DNA of 43,873 bases from Sphaerobacteraceae bacterium (GTDB lineage: Bacteria > Chloroflexota > Chloroflexia > Thermomicrobiales > Thermomicrobiaceae). The translations under genes were made by a program, and so were the position numbers. The DNA lies in contig REEK01000108.1 in NCBI GenBank assembly GCA_007695115.1, positions 1 through 43,873 on the forward strand, written 5' to 3'. The notes under the pieces were generated by a model. The model did not search any database. It saw only the letters and a program-made list of their open reading frames with translations, and was not told the DNA's origin. Within the stretch, counting starts at the first letter, position 1. Each line of letters opens with the position of its first letter. Shown here piece by piece: positions 24,357 through 33,062 of this stretch.

Positions 24357-24740
24357 ATGGTTGGAACACGCTCCGCGAAGCAGGGCCCAACAGAAGTACG
24401 TCAGCGAATCGGCCCGGCCATCCGTGGTTTGCGACAGCAGCAAGGCTTGTCGCTGTCAGATCTGGCGGAGCAGACTGGGATCTCGGTCTCGTACCTTTCT
24501 CGTCTGGAGAAGGGCCGGAGTGTCCCGTCGTTTACGCTCCTGTCTCGACTGGGGCACGTGCTCGGTGTGGATATCGGCTACTTCGTGCAGACGGAAGAGG
24601 AAGCCCAGCAGGTCGATACCGATCTCCAGGTACTGCTGGAGTCCAGTTCACTGCCGAAGCATGTCTGGCCGGAGATCTTCGGCCTGAGTATCGATACCCG
24701 TAAGGCTCTGCTCAAGTTCATGCAGGACGCGACTCGCTAG
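24357..24740 (+). CDS. XRE-family transcriptional regulator
   Basis: The 127-residue protein has a helix-turn-helix at about 17-72: IGPAIRGLRQQQGLSLSDLAEQTGISVSYLSRLEKGRSVPSFTLL contains the typical LSDLAE...SVSYLSRLEKG recognition segment. The short C-terminal part (75-127, TEEEAQQVDTDLQVLLESS...) is acidic and helical with no ligand-binding cupin. The gene stands alone between 1 kb of non-coding DNA and a terminator. Its target is unknown; the copper block or the adjacent sulfur-amino-acid operon are the nearest candidates, without direct evidence. Confidence 0.88.
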   Translation: MVGTRSAKQGPTEVRQRIGPAIRGLRQQQGLSLSDLAEQTGISVSYLSRLEKGRSVPSFTLLSRLGHVLGVDIGYFVQTEEEAQQVDTDLQVLLESSSLPKHVWPEIFGLSIDTRKALLKFMQDATR

Positions 24741-24771
24741 GGGCACTAGCCAGAAAATCGTGAATACCGAA

Positions 24772-24808
24772 ACGACCCCCTTCCGGAATGGCTCCGGGAG
24801 GGGGTCGT
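24772..24808. terminator. Bidirectional terminator between XRE gene and cystathionine operon
   Basis: A stem of 15 pairs (acgaccccct-tccgg / ccgg-g-agggggtcgt, one T-G wobble) with a 7-nt loop spans the gap between convergent genes. On the plus strand ttgtctgtg follows. Confidence 0.75.
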
Positions 24809-24844
24809 TGTCTGTGTCATATGTTGCCGACGCGGACTGGCTTG

Positions 24845-26020
24845 CTAGACCGTTGCCTTTGCCGGAGCTACGGCCGCCAGTGCCTGCTCGATGTCTTCCA
24901 CAAGATCATCGATGTGCTCGATGCCAACTGACAACCGGATGAGGTTGTCGGCAACTTCGTGCCCGGAACCGGCCATGCTGGCGTGGGTCATCTCGCCTGG
25001 ATGCTCGATCAGCGATTCGATGCCTCCGAGGCTCTCGGCCAGCGTGAAGACCTTCGTGGTCTCCACGAATTTGCGAGCCGCCGCGTATCCGCCGGCAGTG
25101 GTAAACGAGACCATGCCGCCGAATCCGTTGAGCATCTGGCGCTTGGCAACTTCGTGCCCCGGATGTGATTCCAGACCCGGGTAGTAGACCTGCTCGACAG
25201 CCGGGTTGTTCGAGAGAAGCTCCACGATCTTCGCGGCGTTGCGGTTGTGCTCTCGCATACGCACCGACAGCGTCTTGAGACCACGGAGTACCAGCCAGGA
25301 ATCGAACGGCGCCGGAACGGCTCCCGCTGCGTTCTGGTGGAACTTCAACGTGTCATAGACCTCTGGATCATTGCCGATGACCGCGCCACCCACAACGTCA
25401 CTATGACCGCCGAGATACTTGGTGGTGCTGTGCAGCACCAGATCGGCACCCAGCGAGAGAGGCTTTTGCAGGTATGGCGAGGCAAATGTGTTGTCGATCA
25501 CCAGCCGGGCGCCGGCCCCCTTCGCAATCTCGGCCATCCCGGCGATGTCCACGATCTTCAGGTACGGGTTGGTCGGGGTTTCGGCCCAGATCATCTTGGT
25601 GTTCGGCTGAACCGCGGCCCGGACGGCATCGAGATCGGTCAGATCGACCATCGTGTACTCGAGGCCATAGCGAGCCAGAACCTTCGAGACGAGACGATAG
25701 GTTCCACCGTAGGCATCGTCCGAGAGAATCATGTGATCGCCCGGAGCCAGCAGATACCAGACGTTCTGAGTACCTGCGAGACCAGACGCGTAGGCCAGCG
25801 CCCAGTCGGCATCTTCCAGCGATGCCAGCGCCGTCTGCAGGGCAGAGCGGGTCGGGTTGTCACTGCGGCTGTAGTCGAAGCCCTTGTGCTTGCCAACTTC
25901 TTCCTGGGCGAACGTCGAGGTCTGATAGATCGGCGTGATCACAGCGCCGGTTGTCGGATCGGGATCCTGTCCGGCGTGGATCGCCCGGGTTTCGAATCGT
26001 TGTGAACGGTCGTAGGACAT
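24845..26020 (-). CDS. Cystathionine gamma-lyase/gamma-synthase (PLP enzyme)
   Basis: The 391-residue protein belongs to the Cys/Met metabolism PLP family. Landmarks are TRAIHAGQDPDPTTGAV, YSRSDNPTR, YASGLAGT, AETPTNP, VIDNTFASPYLQKPLSLGAD and the PLP-binding Lys201 in HSTTKYLGGHSD. The C-terminal segment SLGGIESLIEHPGEMTHA is usual for gamma-lyases and gamma-synthases alike. It lies 6 bp after cystathionine beta-synthase in one operon, so gamma-lyase (cystathionine to cysteine, 2-oxobutyrate and ammonia) is the more likely role. The ATG has a ggaaggg site 9 nt upstream. Confidence 0.9.
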   Translation of the reverse strand: MSYDRSQRFETRAIHAGQDPDPTTGAVITPIYQTSTFAQEEVGKHKGFDYSRSDNPTRSALQTALASLEDADWALAYASGLAGTQNVWYLLAPGDHMILSDDAYGGTYRLVSKVLARYGLEYTMVDLTDLDAVRAAVQPNTKMIWAETPTNPYLKIVDIAGMAEIAKGAGARLVIDNTFASPYLQKPLSLGADLVLHSTTKYLGGHSDVVGGAVIGNDPEVYDTLKFHQNAAGAVPAPFDSWLVLRGLKTLSVRMREHNRNAAKIVELLSNNPAVEQVYYPGLESHPGHEVAKRQMLNGFGGMVSFTTAGGYAAARKFVETTKVFTLAESLGGIESLIEHPGEMTHASMAGSGHEVADNLIRLSVGIEHIDDLVEDIEQALAAVAPAKATV

Positions 26021-26026
26021 GAGTGT

Positions 26027-27448
26027 TTACCCTTCCTCGTGGGTGGAACCAGCAATGAAATCAAGCAGGTCCGCACGGGTGACGATGCCGGCCAGATCGC
26101 CGTCATCGTTGACCAGTACTGCTGGAGAGCCAGCCGCCAGCAGTGGGAAAATACGTTCGACTTCTTCGTCGGCGTCGACCAGCGAGAATGGCGGGTCCAT
26201 CACGGTGCTGACCGGGTCTTTCATCGCGGTCGGGTGCCGGAATACCTGATCCAGCAATGTCCGTTCCTGAATGCTGCCAGCAACGCTGTGGACCGGCATC
26301 AGGCCGTTGTCGCTCGGCCGGGAATCCCGAACCACCGGAAGCTGAGAGATGCGGTATGTGCGCAGCAGATTGATCGCCTCTTCGACCGTCTGACTGACGC
26401 TCACGGTTACTACCGGTGGCATATCCAGGTCGTGGCGGGCGCCGAGCAGGACGCGGGCACGGGCTGGCTGATCGAACCGGGAGAGGAAGCCGTTCTCGCG
26501 CATCCAGTCATCGCTGTAGAGCTTGGAGAGATAGCCACGGCCGCTATCCGGAATCAGCACCACCACGAAATTGTCCGGAGAGTCGTACTTCCGGGCAGCT
26601 TGCAACGCTGCCCAGACCGCGGTGCCACCGGATCCACCGAGCAACACGCCTTCCTCACGGGACACCTGGCGTGCCGTCATGAACGAATCCCGGTCGGTGA
26701 CCATCAGAAACTCATCGACCAGCGAGGACTCGAAGGTTCCCGGCCAGAAATCCTCACCGATTCCCTCGACCTTGTAGGGCCGCATCTCGTTGGGCGAGGT
26801 GTAGATCGAGCCTTCCGGATCGGCCCCGATCACTTTGATATCCGGGTTCTGTTCCTTGAGATACTTGCTGACCCCGCTGATGGTGCCGCCGGTGCCAACA
26901 CCCGCTACGAAGTGGGTGATCTTGCCGGCGGTCTGTTCCCAGAGTTCGGGACCGGTGGTCTCGTAGTGGGAGCGCGGGTTCATCGGGTTGAAATACTGGT
27001 TCGGCTGGAACGCGCCGGTGATCTCCTGCGTCAGGCGGTCGGCCACGCTGTAATAGCTGTCCGGCGATTCCCGGGCAACGTTGGCCGGTGTGGTGACGAC
27101 TTCGGCACCGTAGGCCCGGAGCAGGGCGACCTTCTCGTTGGCCACCTTGTCTGGCATTACGAACACGCACCGGTAGCCACGTACGGAAGCCGCCATTGCC
27201 AGACCGACACCGGTGTTGCCAGACGTTGGCTCGACGATCGTTCCGCCACTCTTGAGCCAGCCCCGACGTTCGGCTTCGTCCAGCATCCGGAAGCCGATCC
27301 GGTCCTTGACGCTGCCGCCCGGATTCAGCATCTCCATTTTGGCGACGACGGTCGATTGCAGTCCACTGGTTACACTGTTCAGGCGCAGGAGTGGAGTGTG
27401 ACCAATAAGTGACAAAATGTCTTCATAGACCACTGGTTCGCGTTCCAT
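26027..27448 (-). CDS. Cystathionine beta-synthase with C-terminal CBS pair
   Basis: The 473-residue protein combines a PLP fold-type II synthase (about 5-325) with two CBS domains (about 345-470). The PLP lysine is Lys48 in LNPGGSVKDR. PTSGNTGVGLA and GTGGTISGVSKYLKE are the phosphate and substrate loops. The first motif begins directly after a short N-terminus, so the heme domain of animal enzymes is absent. It joins serine and homocysteine, giving the first step of reverse transsulfuration; the CBS pair may sense an adenosyl ligand. ATG 27448 is chosen by homology start and ggag upstream; the open frame runs on to 27811 without support. Confidence 0.9.
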   Translation of the reverse strand: MEREPVVYEDILSLIGHTPLLRLNSVTSGLQSTVVAKMEMLNPGGSVKDRIGFRMLDEAERRGWLKSGGTIVEPTSGNTGVGLAMAASVRGYRCVFVMPDKVANEKVALLRAYGAEVVTTPANVARESPDSYYSVADRLTQEITGAFQPNQYFNPMNPRSHYETTGPELWEQTAGKITHFVAGVGTGGTISGVSKYLKEQNPDIKVIGADPEGSIYTSPNEMRPYKVEGIGEDFWPGTFESSLVDEFLMVTDRDSFMTARQVSREEGVLLGGSGGTAVWAALQAARKYDSPDNFVVVLIPDSGRGYLSKLYSDDWMRENGFLSRFDQPARARVLLGARHDLDMPPVVTVSVSQTVEEAINLLRTYRISQLPVVRDSRPSDNGLMPVHSVAGSIQERTLLDQVFRHPTAMKDPVSTVMDPPFSLVDADEEVERIFPLLAAGSPAVLVNDDGDLAGIVTRADLLDFIAGSTHEEG

Positions 27449-27515
27449 AGAAAGCTCCGCGCTCCTCTCCGAACATCGAAATGTACGACCTGAACAGTTT
27501 GTCAAGACGGCGTAA

Positions 27516-27524
27516 ATTGTAACA
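27516..27524 (-). promoter_or_regulatory. Extended -10 promoter for the cystathionine operon
   Basis: The minus strand reads TGTTACAAT, an extended -10 about 68 nt before the beta-synthase start. A perfect TTGACA on the same strand (27505-27500) lies downstream of it and could serve a second start with a poor -10. Confidence 0.45.
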
Positions 27525-27571
27525 TGGGGTCTGACTGGACCCGCGAGCCTACCCCGTGAATGGAGCCGAGA

Positions 27572-28264
27572 ATGCCCCGGCAGGAGCCCGATCCGCGAGA
27601 CGAGTGGTTCGACGTGGTCGATGTGCACGCATCGCCGACCGGTGAGGTCAAGCGTCGCGCTGATGTCCACGCCGACGGGGACTGGCACCGGGCGTTCCAC
27701 TGCTGGGTGATCGTGCGGAGCCGGGATGCCCAGCCAGCTATTGTCTTCCAGCGACGTTCGGCGAGTAAGGACACCTATCCCGGACGACTGGACGTGGCCG
27801 TGGGTGGTCATTACCGGGCCGGGGAAGGTTTTGACGAGGTCGTGCGCGAGATCGACGAAGAGCTGGGGATCTCACCACCGGTCGACGCACTGGTCAATGT
27901 CGGACGCCGCTGGGCCGAGAATATCACTGAATCCTGGGTCGATCGGGAGATCGAGGATGTCTATGTCTATGCGTTGTCGGCTCCGGTGGCCACGCTCCGA
28001 CCATCGTTCGAGGAAATCACTGCGCTGGATGTGATCACCGTGCGGGCAATCGAGAGCCTGTTTTCCGGAGAGGAGCCGACGATTGCATCCCGTCGATTCC
28101 TGGTTACTCCGGAGGATGAGCTCGAATCCGAGACAGTTGCCGAAGTGACGCTGGAGGATTTCATTCCGGTGCAGGATGGCTACTGGCTACACGGTGCCAG
28201 GGCCGCGCAGGCGGTGCTGAGTGGAGAAACGGATGTGCAGCTCCAGCTGGATAAAGCGAATTGA
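27572..28264 (+). CDS. Nudix hydrolase
   Basis: The 230-residue protein contains a Nudix box at about 73-95 (GGHYRAGEGFDEVVREIDEELGI in two parts: GGHYRAGE and REIDEELGI). The catalytic Glu residues are present, but only six residues separate the first Glu from the RE pair instead of the usual seven. The preceding IVFQRRSASKDTYPGRLDVAVGG resembles the isopentenyl-diphosphate isomerase-like/YfcD branch. The substrate is probably a nucleoside diphosphate derivative, but is not readable. ATG 27572 has ggag 6 nt upstream; ATG 27560 has none. It is divergent from the cystathionine operon and ends 11 bp from the convergent mutS. Confidence 0.85.
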   Translation: MPRQEPDPRDEWFDVVDVHASPTGEVKRRADVHADGDWHRAFHCWVIVRSRDAQPAIVFQRRSASKDTYPGRLDVAVGGHYRAGEGFDEVVREIDEELGISPPVDALVNVGRRWAENITESWVDREIEDVYVYALSAPVATLRPSFEEITALDVITVRAIESLFSGEEPTIASRRFLVTPEDELESETVAEVTLEDFIPVQDGYWLHGARAAQAVLSGETDVQLQLDKAN

Positions 28265-28275
28265 CGAAACCTGGT

Positions 28276-30870
28276 CTACTCGTTCACCTTGCGCTGGAGC
28301 TCGTAGAGCCGGGTGAGGGCTTCCAGCGGAGACAGTGATTCGATATCGAGCTGCTTCAACTCGTCGAGCACGGGACTGTCCGGGGCAAAGAACGTCATCT
28401 GCATCGGTGATGCCGGCTGCTGGCGCATCGCTTCCCGGCGAGAATCACCCTGACCGTTGGCCGAGATTCGCTCCAGATCCTGCAGGATCTCCCCGGCCCG
28501 ATGAACCACCGAACGCGGCATCCCGGCCAGTCGGGCCACATGGATGCCGTAGCTGCGGTCGGCCCCGCCGGGAACCACCCGGTGCAGGAAGACCACCTCT
28601 TCGCCCTCTTCCAGCACATCGACGCGATAGTTCACGACGCGGGGCAGAAGATCAGCCAGTTCGGTCAGTTCGTGATAGTGCGTCGCGAACAGCGTCTTGC
28701 AGCCCAGTCGGGAGCTGTTGTGCAGGTGCTCCACTACGGAGCGGGCGATCGCCAGACCATCATAGGTACTGGTGCCGCGGCCGATCTCATCCAGCACCAC
28801 CAGCGATCTGGACGATGCGTGGTGCAGAATAGAGGCGGTCTCCACCATCTCTACCATGAAGGTGCTCTGGCCGGATGAAATGTCGTCCTGCGCCCCGATC
28901 CGGGTGAAGATGCGATCGATTAACCCGACATGTGCCTGATCGGCCGGCACGAACGAGCCAATCTGGGCCATCAGGGCGATCAGCGCCGTCTGCCGGAGGT
29001 ACGTTGATTTCCCGGCCATGTTCGGGCCGGTGAGAATCGCGATCTGCGCCTCGTCGGTATCGAGCCGGGTATCGTTCGGCACGAAACTCCCGGAACTCAC
29101 CGACATCTCCACCACCGGATGTCGCCCGCCGGTGATCTCCAGCCGGTTGCCATCGTCCAGCACAGGACGAACATAGCCACGGCGTACCGATGCTTCGGCA
29201 AACGAGGCAAGGGTGTCGATATCGGCGATCGCATCGGCGGCATCACGCACCAGACTAGCTCCGGCCACGACCTGCGCCACCAGACGCCGAAAGACGTTCT
29301 GCTCCAGTTCGGTGATCTGCTCATCGGCGTTGAGCACACGGTTCTCGTACTCTTTCAGCTCCGGGGTGATGTAGCGTTCGCCGCCAACCAGCGTCTGCTT
29401 GCGCTGGTAGTCGTCTGGAACCAGATCCACATTTGCCCGGCTGACTTCGATGTAGTAGCCGAAGACCTTGTTGTAGCCGACTTTGAGATTCTTGATTCCG
29501 GTGCGCTCGCGCTCGGTTCGCTCCAGATTGGCGATCCATTGCCGGGCACCACTGGATGATGTGCGAATGGCGTCCAGTTCGGCACTGAAACCGGCCCGGA
29601 TCGCCTGCGTAGGACCAACCATGGCCGGTGGATCGTCCACCAGAGCGTGCCGGACAACGCTCACGATCTCGCTGCATTCCGGCATCCGGCGCAGGATCGA
29701 CGGCCGGTTCTGCTCGTTGAGGAGCTGATCGATCACTGGCAGATTGTCCAGCGAGTTCGCCAGCGTCCAGATATCCCGCGGCCCGGCTGTTCCGGTAATG
29801 GCACGGTTGATCAATCGCTCGATGTCGGAGACCTGCTGCAGGGCCTCGCGAATGCGGGTTCGAACCAGGGCTCGTTCGGCGAAGAATTGCACCCCATCCT
29901 GCCGGTTGGAGAGCAACTCAAGATCGAGCAACGGCTGCCCGACCCAGCGACGGAGCCGGCGAGCGCCCATCGGGGTCTTCGTCTGATCCAGCACCGCCAC
30001 CAGCGATTGCGACTTGTCTCCCGTGGTGCTCTCCAGCAGCTCCAGATTCCGGCGTGTCTGTGCATCGAGCATCATCGCGGCTTCGGTGGAATAGGTGACG
30101 AGATCGACGATCTGAGCCAGCGAATTAAGCTGGGTTTCACCGAGATATTGCAGAAGGGCACCGGCTGCGCGAACGGCCAGCGGTTTATCTCTACATCCGT
30201 AGGCATCCAGCGAATCGACCTGAAAATGCTCCCGGAGCGCTTCATCTGCTGTGTGCGCTCGCCAGTCAGCAGCACCGGAGCGGGTGATGTAGGCGCCATT
30301 CGGCACGAAATCAGCTGGCTCTATCCGCTCATCATCGCTGATCACGATCTCGGCCGGGTTCAGCCGCAAGAGCTCCTGATGAACGGCCTGGTTGACGTTC
30401 TGCTCCCGTTCGGCCTGCATCTGAGTGGTCAGGAACTCGCCCGTGGTGATGTCAGCGATCGCCAGCCCGGCCCGGGCGCCTTCAACCAGCGTTGCGGCGA
30501 TGAAGCGGTTGCTCTCGCTCTCCAGCATCGAAGGGTCGGTCACGGTGCCGGGTGTCACTACCCGGGTGACTTTGCGCTCCACCGGTTGCTTACCGTCTGG
30601 TTCGGTGATCTGCTCGACCATCGCCACTTTGTGCCCGGCATCGATCAATTTGCTGACATAATTCTGGGCAGCGTGATAGGGGATGCCGGCCATCGGAATC
30701 CGGGTGCCTTTGCCCATCTCCCGGGATGTCAGGGTGATATCGAGCACGGACGAAGCGATCTTCGCGTCATCGTCGAAGGTTTCGTAGAAATCTCCGAGCC
30801 GGAAGAACACGACGACGTCCGGATATTCCTTCTTGATGGAGAGGTATTGCCGTCTGATCGGCGTGGTCAT
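28276..30870 (-). CDS. mutS: DNA mismatch repair protein MutS
   Basis: The 864-residue protein has the full MutS1 plan. The N-terminal mismatch-binding Phe28-x-Glu30 motif (FRLGDFYETF), the connector and lever/clamp domains come first. The ATPase follows, with Walker A GPNMAGKST near 613-621, SSGQSTFMVEM, Walker B LVVLDEIGRGTSTYDG and TLFATHYHELTEL. The C-terminus (DIESLSPLEALTRLYELQRKV) is the dimer/beta-clamp-interacting end. It recognises base mismatches and starts repair. No mutL lies in the window. The ATG has aggaa upstream and TACAAT at 30924-30929 as a likely -10. Confidence 0.97.
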   Translation of the reverse strand: MTTPIRRQYLSIKKEYPDVVVFFRLGDFYETFDDDAKIASSVLDITLTSREMGKGTRIPMAGIPYHAAQNYVSKLIDAGHKVAMVEQITEPDGKQPVERKVTRVVTPGTVTDPSMLESESNRFIAATLVEGARAGLAIADITTGEFLTTQMQAEREQNVNQAVHQELLRLNPAEIVISDDERIEPADFVPNGAYITRSGAADWRAHTADEALREHFQVDSLDAYGCRDKPLAVRAAGALLQYLGETQLNSLAQIVDLVTYSTEAAMMLDAQTRRNLELLESTTGDKSQSLVAVLDQTKTPMGARRLRRWVGQPLLDLELLSNRQDGVQFFAERALVRTRIREALQQVSDIERLINRAITGTAGPRDIWTLANSLDNLPVIDQLLNEQNRPSILRRMPECSEIVSVVRHALVDDPPAMVGPTQAIRAGFSAELDAIRTSSSGARQWIANLERTERERTGIKNLKVGYNKVFGYYIEVSRANVDLVPDDYQRKQTLVGGERYITPELKEYENRVLNADEQITELEQNVFRRLVAQVVAGASLVRDAADAIADIDTLASFAEASVRRGYVRPVLDDGNRLEITGGRHPVVEMSVSSGSFVPNDTRLDTDEAQIAILTGPNMAGKSTYLRQTALIALMAQIGSFVPADQAHVGLIDRIFTRIGAQDDISSGQSTFMVEMVETASILHHASSRSLVVLDEIGRGTSTYDGLAIARSVVEHLHNSSRLGCKTLFATHYHELTELADLLPRVVNYRVDVLEEGEEVVFLHRVVPGGADRSYGIHVARLAGMPRSVVHRAGEILQDLERISANGQGDSRREAMRQQPASPMQMTFFAPDSPVLDELKQLDIESLSPLEALTRLYELQRKVNE

Positions 30871-30923
30871 GAGTCAGGCGTTCCTGCCGCTGCGCGTGTG
30901 GATGATCGATCTCAATGGGGTCG

Positions 30924-30929
30924 ATTGTA
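30924..30929 (-). promoter_or_regulatory. -10 element for mutS
   Basis: TACAAT on the minus strand lies 54 nt before the mutS start. No consensus -35 is seen; the gap to the upstream VapC-like gene is short. Confidence 0.35.
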
Positions 30930-30953
30930 CGCGATGAGGTAGGACGTGTCCGG

Positions 30954-31355
30954 CTACCAGATCGTTTCGATGCCGGATGTCACGATGAGGCGGTCACGCG
31001 TGATGAGTGGGACGCGGTGAACCAGCGCAGTTGCGGCAATGATCCGGTCTGGGAGGTCAGGTACCCGTTGACGATCGACCTGATCAACGGACATTGCTAT
31101 AAGCCGGTTGATAGGCAGTTCCAGCAGAACAGACTCTGACTCACCGAGAACATTGTCGATTCTGGCTAGCGCTTGCGAAGGGATTCGGTTCTTCTCCTGA
31201 AGGTAAATAACCTCAATCAGCGACATTGCTGAAACACCGATTCGATCGCCTGCCTCCCCAGCGTCGTTTATCAGATTCTCCGCTCGTGCAGACAGCTTCG
31301 GATCACTGTACAGGTGCCAGAGCAACGCATGAGTGTCCATGATCGCTACGAGCAT
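30954..31355 (-). CDS. VapC-like PIN-domain toxin
   Basis: The 133-residue PIN-domain ribonuclease has the four expected acidic residues (numbered with the optional extra first Met): Asp8 in MDTHALLWHL, Glu49 in LIEVIYL, Asp104 in LPDRIIAATA and Asp122 in ITRD. MDTHALLW is typical of the VapC subgroup whose antitoxins are short and helical. ATG at 31355 overlaps the antitoxin stop as TGATG, with gagg 7 nt upstream; a TTG one codon earlier is less likely. Toxin follows antitoxin with coupling, the normal order. RNA cleavage is inferred from the family. Confidence 0.87.
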   Translation of the reverse strand: MLVAIMDTHALLWHLYSDPKLSARAENLINDAGEAGDRIGVSAMSLIEVIYLQEKNRIPSQALARIDNVLGESESVLLELPINRLIAMSVDQVDRQRVPDLPDRIIAATALVHRVPLITRDRLIVTSGIETIW

Positions 31356-31600
31356 CAAACATCCTCACGCGGGAAATTCTTCCACGCCTCTCGGCGTGCC
31401 TCGTCAATTTCCTCCGCAGAAGGGGCAGTGCCCAGGTCTGCAAGGAGGCCCTTCGCCGTCTTTCTCGGTATGTGTGGCTCAACCATCGAGTCAGGCCCGA
31501 CCTCGGGAGATACCCGCTCGACGAGCCGCCGCTTATCCTCAGGCGATAGCTGCTCGACCAGCTTCATCACGTCTTCCAGCGTCGGTTGTCCCTGTTGCAT
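31355..31600 (-). CDS. Antitoxin partner of the VapC-like toxin
   Basis: The 81-residue protein has LEDVMKLVEQLSPEDKRRLVERV near its N-terminus, a pattern common in short antitoxins of PIN toxins (DUF2281-like). The C-terminal half (AEEIDEARREAWKNFPRED) would wrap the toxin. There is no obvious DNA-binding domain, but a promoter with an overlapping inverted repeat lies just upstream, so autoregulation by the complex is plausible. The start is ATG at 31600 with only a weak ribosome site. Confidence 0.8.
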   Translation of the reverse strand: MQQGQPTLEDVMKLVEQLSPEDKRRLVERVSPEVGPDSMVEPHIPRKTAKGLLADLGTAPSAEEIDEARREAWKNFPREDV

Positions 31601-31642
31601 TGGTGTTCACTCTCACTTTCGGCAGGCAGGTCCGGATACTCG

Positions 31643-31669
31643 ATTATAGCAACCAGCGTGTTGGTTGCT
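31643..31669 (-). promoter_or_regulatory. Toxin-antitoxin promoter with overlapping operator
   Basis: The minus strand reads TGCTATAAT (31651-31643), an extended -10 about 43 nt before the antitoxin start. AGCAACCA (31648-31655) and TGGTTGCT (31662-31669) form a perfect 8-bp inverted repeat with 6-bp spacer that covers the TG extension and the spacer side. Occupation would block polymerase, as expected for autoregulation. Confidence 0.6.
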
Positions 31670-31678
31670 GGCTTCAGG

Positions 31679-32986
31679 TTAGCCCAGGTCGTAGATGATC
31701 AGACCGGCGGGAACCTTCGGGTAGAAGTAGGTCGATTTCTGCGGCATATAGGCGCCGGCATCGGCCACGGCGAGCACCTGCTCGATGCGGGGGTTGGTCA
31801 TGAACAGCGCCATCGGGGATGTTCCAGCCTGGACGCGGCGAGTCAGCGTGGCAGCATCCGCCGAGTAGATGATCAGGTTATCCGGGTCATCCCTCGGGAT
31901 CGCCAGTACGTGCTCCAGAATCACCCGATGCAGCACGGTGACATCGAGATCACCGACTTCCGGTGCCGTGGACGGCTCAATGAACCGTCCCAGCGATACC
32001 GACTCCTTCAAACGCAGACGGCAGAGGCGCTGATCGTCATGCCTGATCATCAGAAACTCCGGCTGCTCGGACGCCGATTCAGCCAGCCGTCGGGTTCGGC
32101 GGGCTACGAGATCCGGATCGATCTGCTCCGGCTGCAGGACACATTCAATCTCGAACAGCTCTTCGAGACGCTCCTGCATGGCGTGGTGATCTCCCGGAAT
32201 CTCCCGGATTTCACGATGAATCGGCAGAATCGACACTCCGGGGTCGAACTCACTCACGATCAATGTCAGGACGCTTCCGGCGGGGCCGGGGTCTTGTCCC
32301 TGTTCCAGAAGGTGATCCCGATACGCTTTTGCTGCGGCGAACCGATGATGACCGTCAGCGATGTACAGAGGGCGTTCGGCCATCAGATCCTGCAACCAGG
32401 CGATCAAGTGGGGATCAGTGAGTGTCCAGAGCCGGTGGACACCATCTTCATTATCGTGGCCGGAGAGATCCGGTGGGCGAGCGTGCACCAGATCAGCCAG
32501 AACCACCCCGAGCCAGCCACTGTCCCGAATCAGCGTGAAGATCGGGGAGATGCTGAGTCGCAACTGCCGGAGCAGATCGACCCGGAAGCGAAGGTTCCCG
32601 GGAATCGTGCCCTCGTGCGGACGAAACCCGGTGGATGCTGACTCCTCCAGGCTGGCTGCGGCGAAGAGCCCGAGCCGTCGGTGGTAGATACCATTCTGGC
32701 GATAGCGATGCTCATGCACGAAGAAGGCCGGTTGCTCCGGTCTTATCAGCAACCCGTCGGCGATCCAGCGCTCGAAGACCGATGCGCGGACCTGGTCCGG
32801 TTGTGCCCAGTTGCCTGCTTCAGGATCACCGAGTTCGAGCCGTAACGAGTGATAGGGGTGCTGCTCGATCAGCCGGGAGGCCTCCTCGAGGTTCGGCAGG
32901 TCCTGCGGTGGACCGATCACCGGACTGAGTCCGAAGGTCCGCTGTGGATCATAGTGGACGCCGCAAAACGGCTCGATCTTCGGCAC
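31679..32986 (-). CDS. DUF1015 family protein
   Basis: The 435-residue protein matches the DUF1015 plan. It opens PKIEPFCGVHYDPQ and continues with NLEEASRLIEQHPYHSLRLELGDPE, FVHEHRYRQNG and the family hallmark YIADGHHRFAAAKAYRD near the middle. The DGHHR segment is reminiscent of the ParB/Srx-like SerK fold, so a kinase or nucleotidase role has been suggested for relatives; I would not assign one. GTG at 32986 has gggag 9 nt upstream. It lies between the toxin-antitoxin pair and the GGT-like gene, with no clear functional link. Confidence 0.85.
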   Translation of the reverse strand: MPKIEPFCGVHYDPQRTFGLSPVIGPPQDLPNLEEASRLIEQHPYHSLRLELGDPEAGNWAQPDQVRASVFERWIADGLLIRPEQPAFFVHEHRYRQNGIYHRRLGLFAAASLEESASTGFRPHEGTIPGNLRFRVDLLRQLRLSISPIFTLIRDSGWLGVVLADLVHARPPDLSGHDNEDGVHRLWTLTDPHLIAWLQDLMAERPLYIADGHHRFAAAKAYRDHLLEQGQDPGPAGSVLTLIVSEFDPGVSILPIHREIREIPGDHHAMQERLEELFEIECVLQPEQIDPDLVARRTRRLAESASEQPEFLMIRHDDQRLCRLRLKESVSLGRFIEPSTAPEVGDLDVTVLHRVILEHVLAIPRDDPDNLIIYSADAATLTRRVQAGTSPMALFMTNPRIEQVLAVADAGAYMPQKSTYFYPKVPAGLIIYDLG

Positions 32987-33012
32987 GGAACGCTACTCCC
33001 GAACAGTAAGAC

Positions 33013-33034
33013 GGGAGGGGACGATGCCCCTCCC
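33013..33034 (-). terminator. Intrinsic terminator after the GGT-like gene
   Basis: GGGAGGGG (33013-33020) pairs with CCCCTCCC (33027-33034) around a 6-nt loop. On the minus strand gtcttactgttc follows. It lies about 30 bp past the gene's stop. Confidence 0.7.
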
Positions 33035-33062
33035 TGATCATGCGAGAACAATCTCCGGCGTT

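Noticed and set aside
24090-24443. 117-residue minus-strand frame
   Set aside because: It overlaps the well-supported XRE gene by 87 bp and has no recognisable motif.
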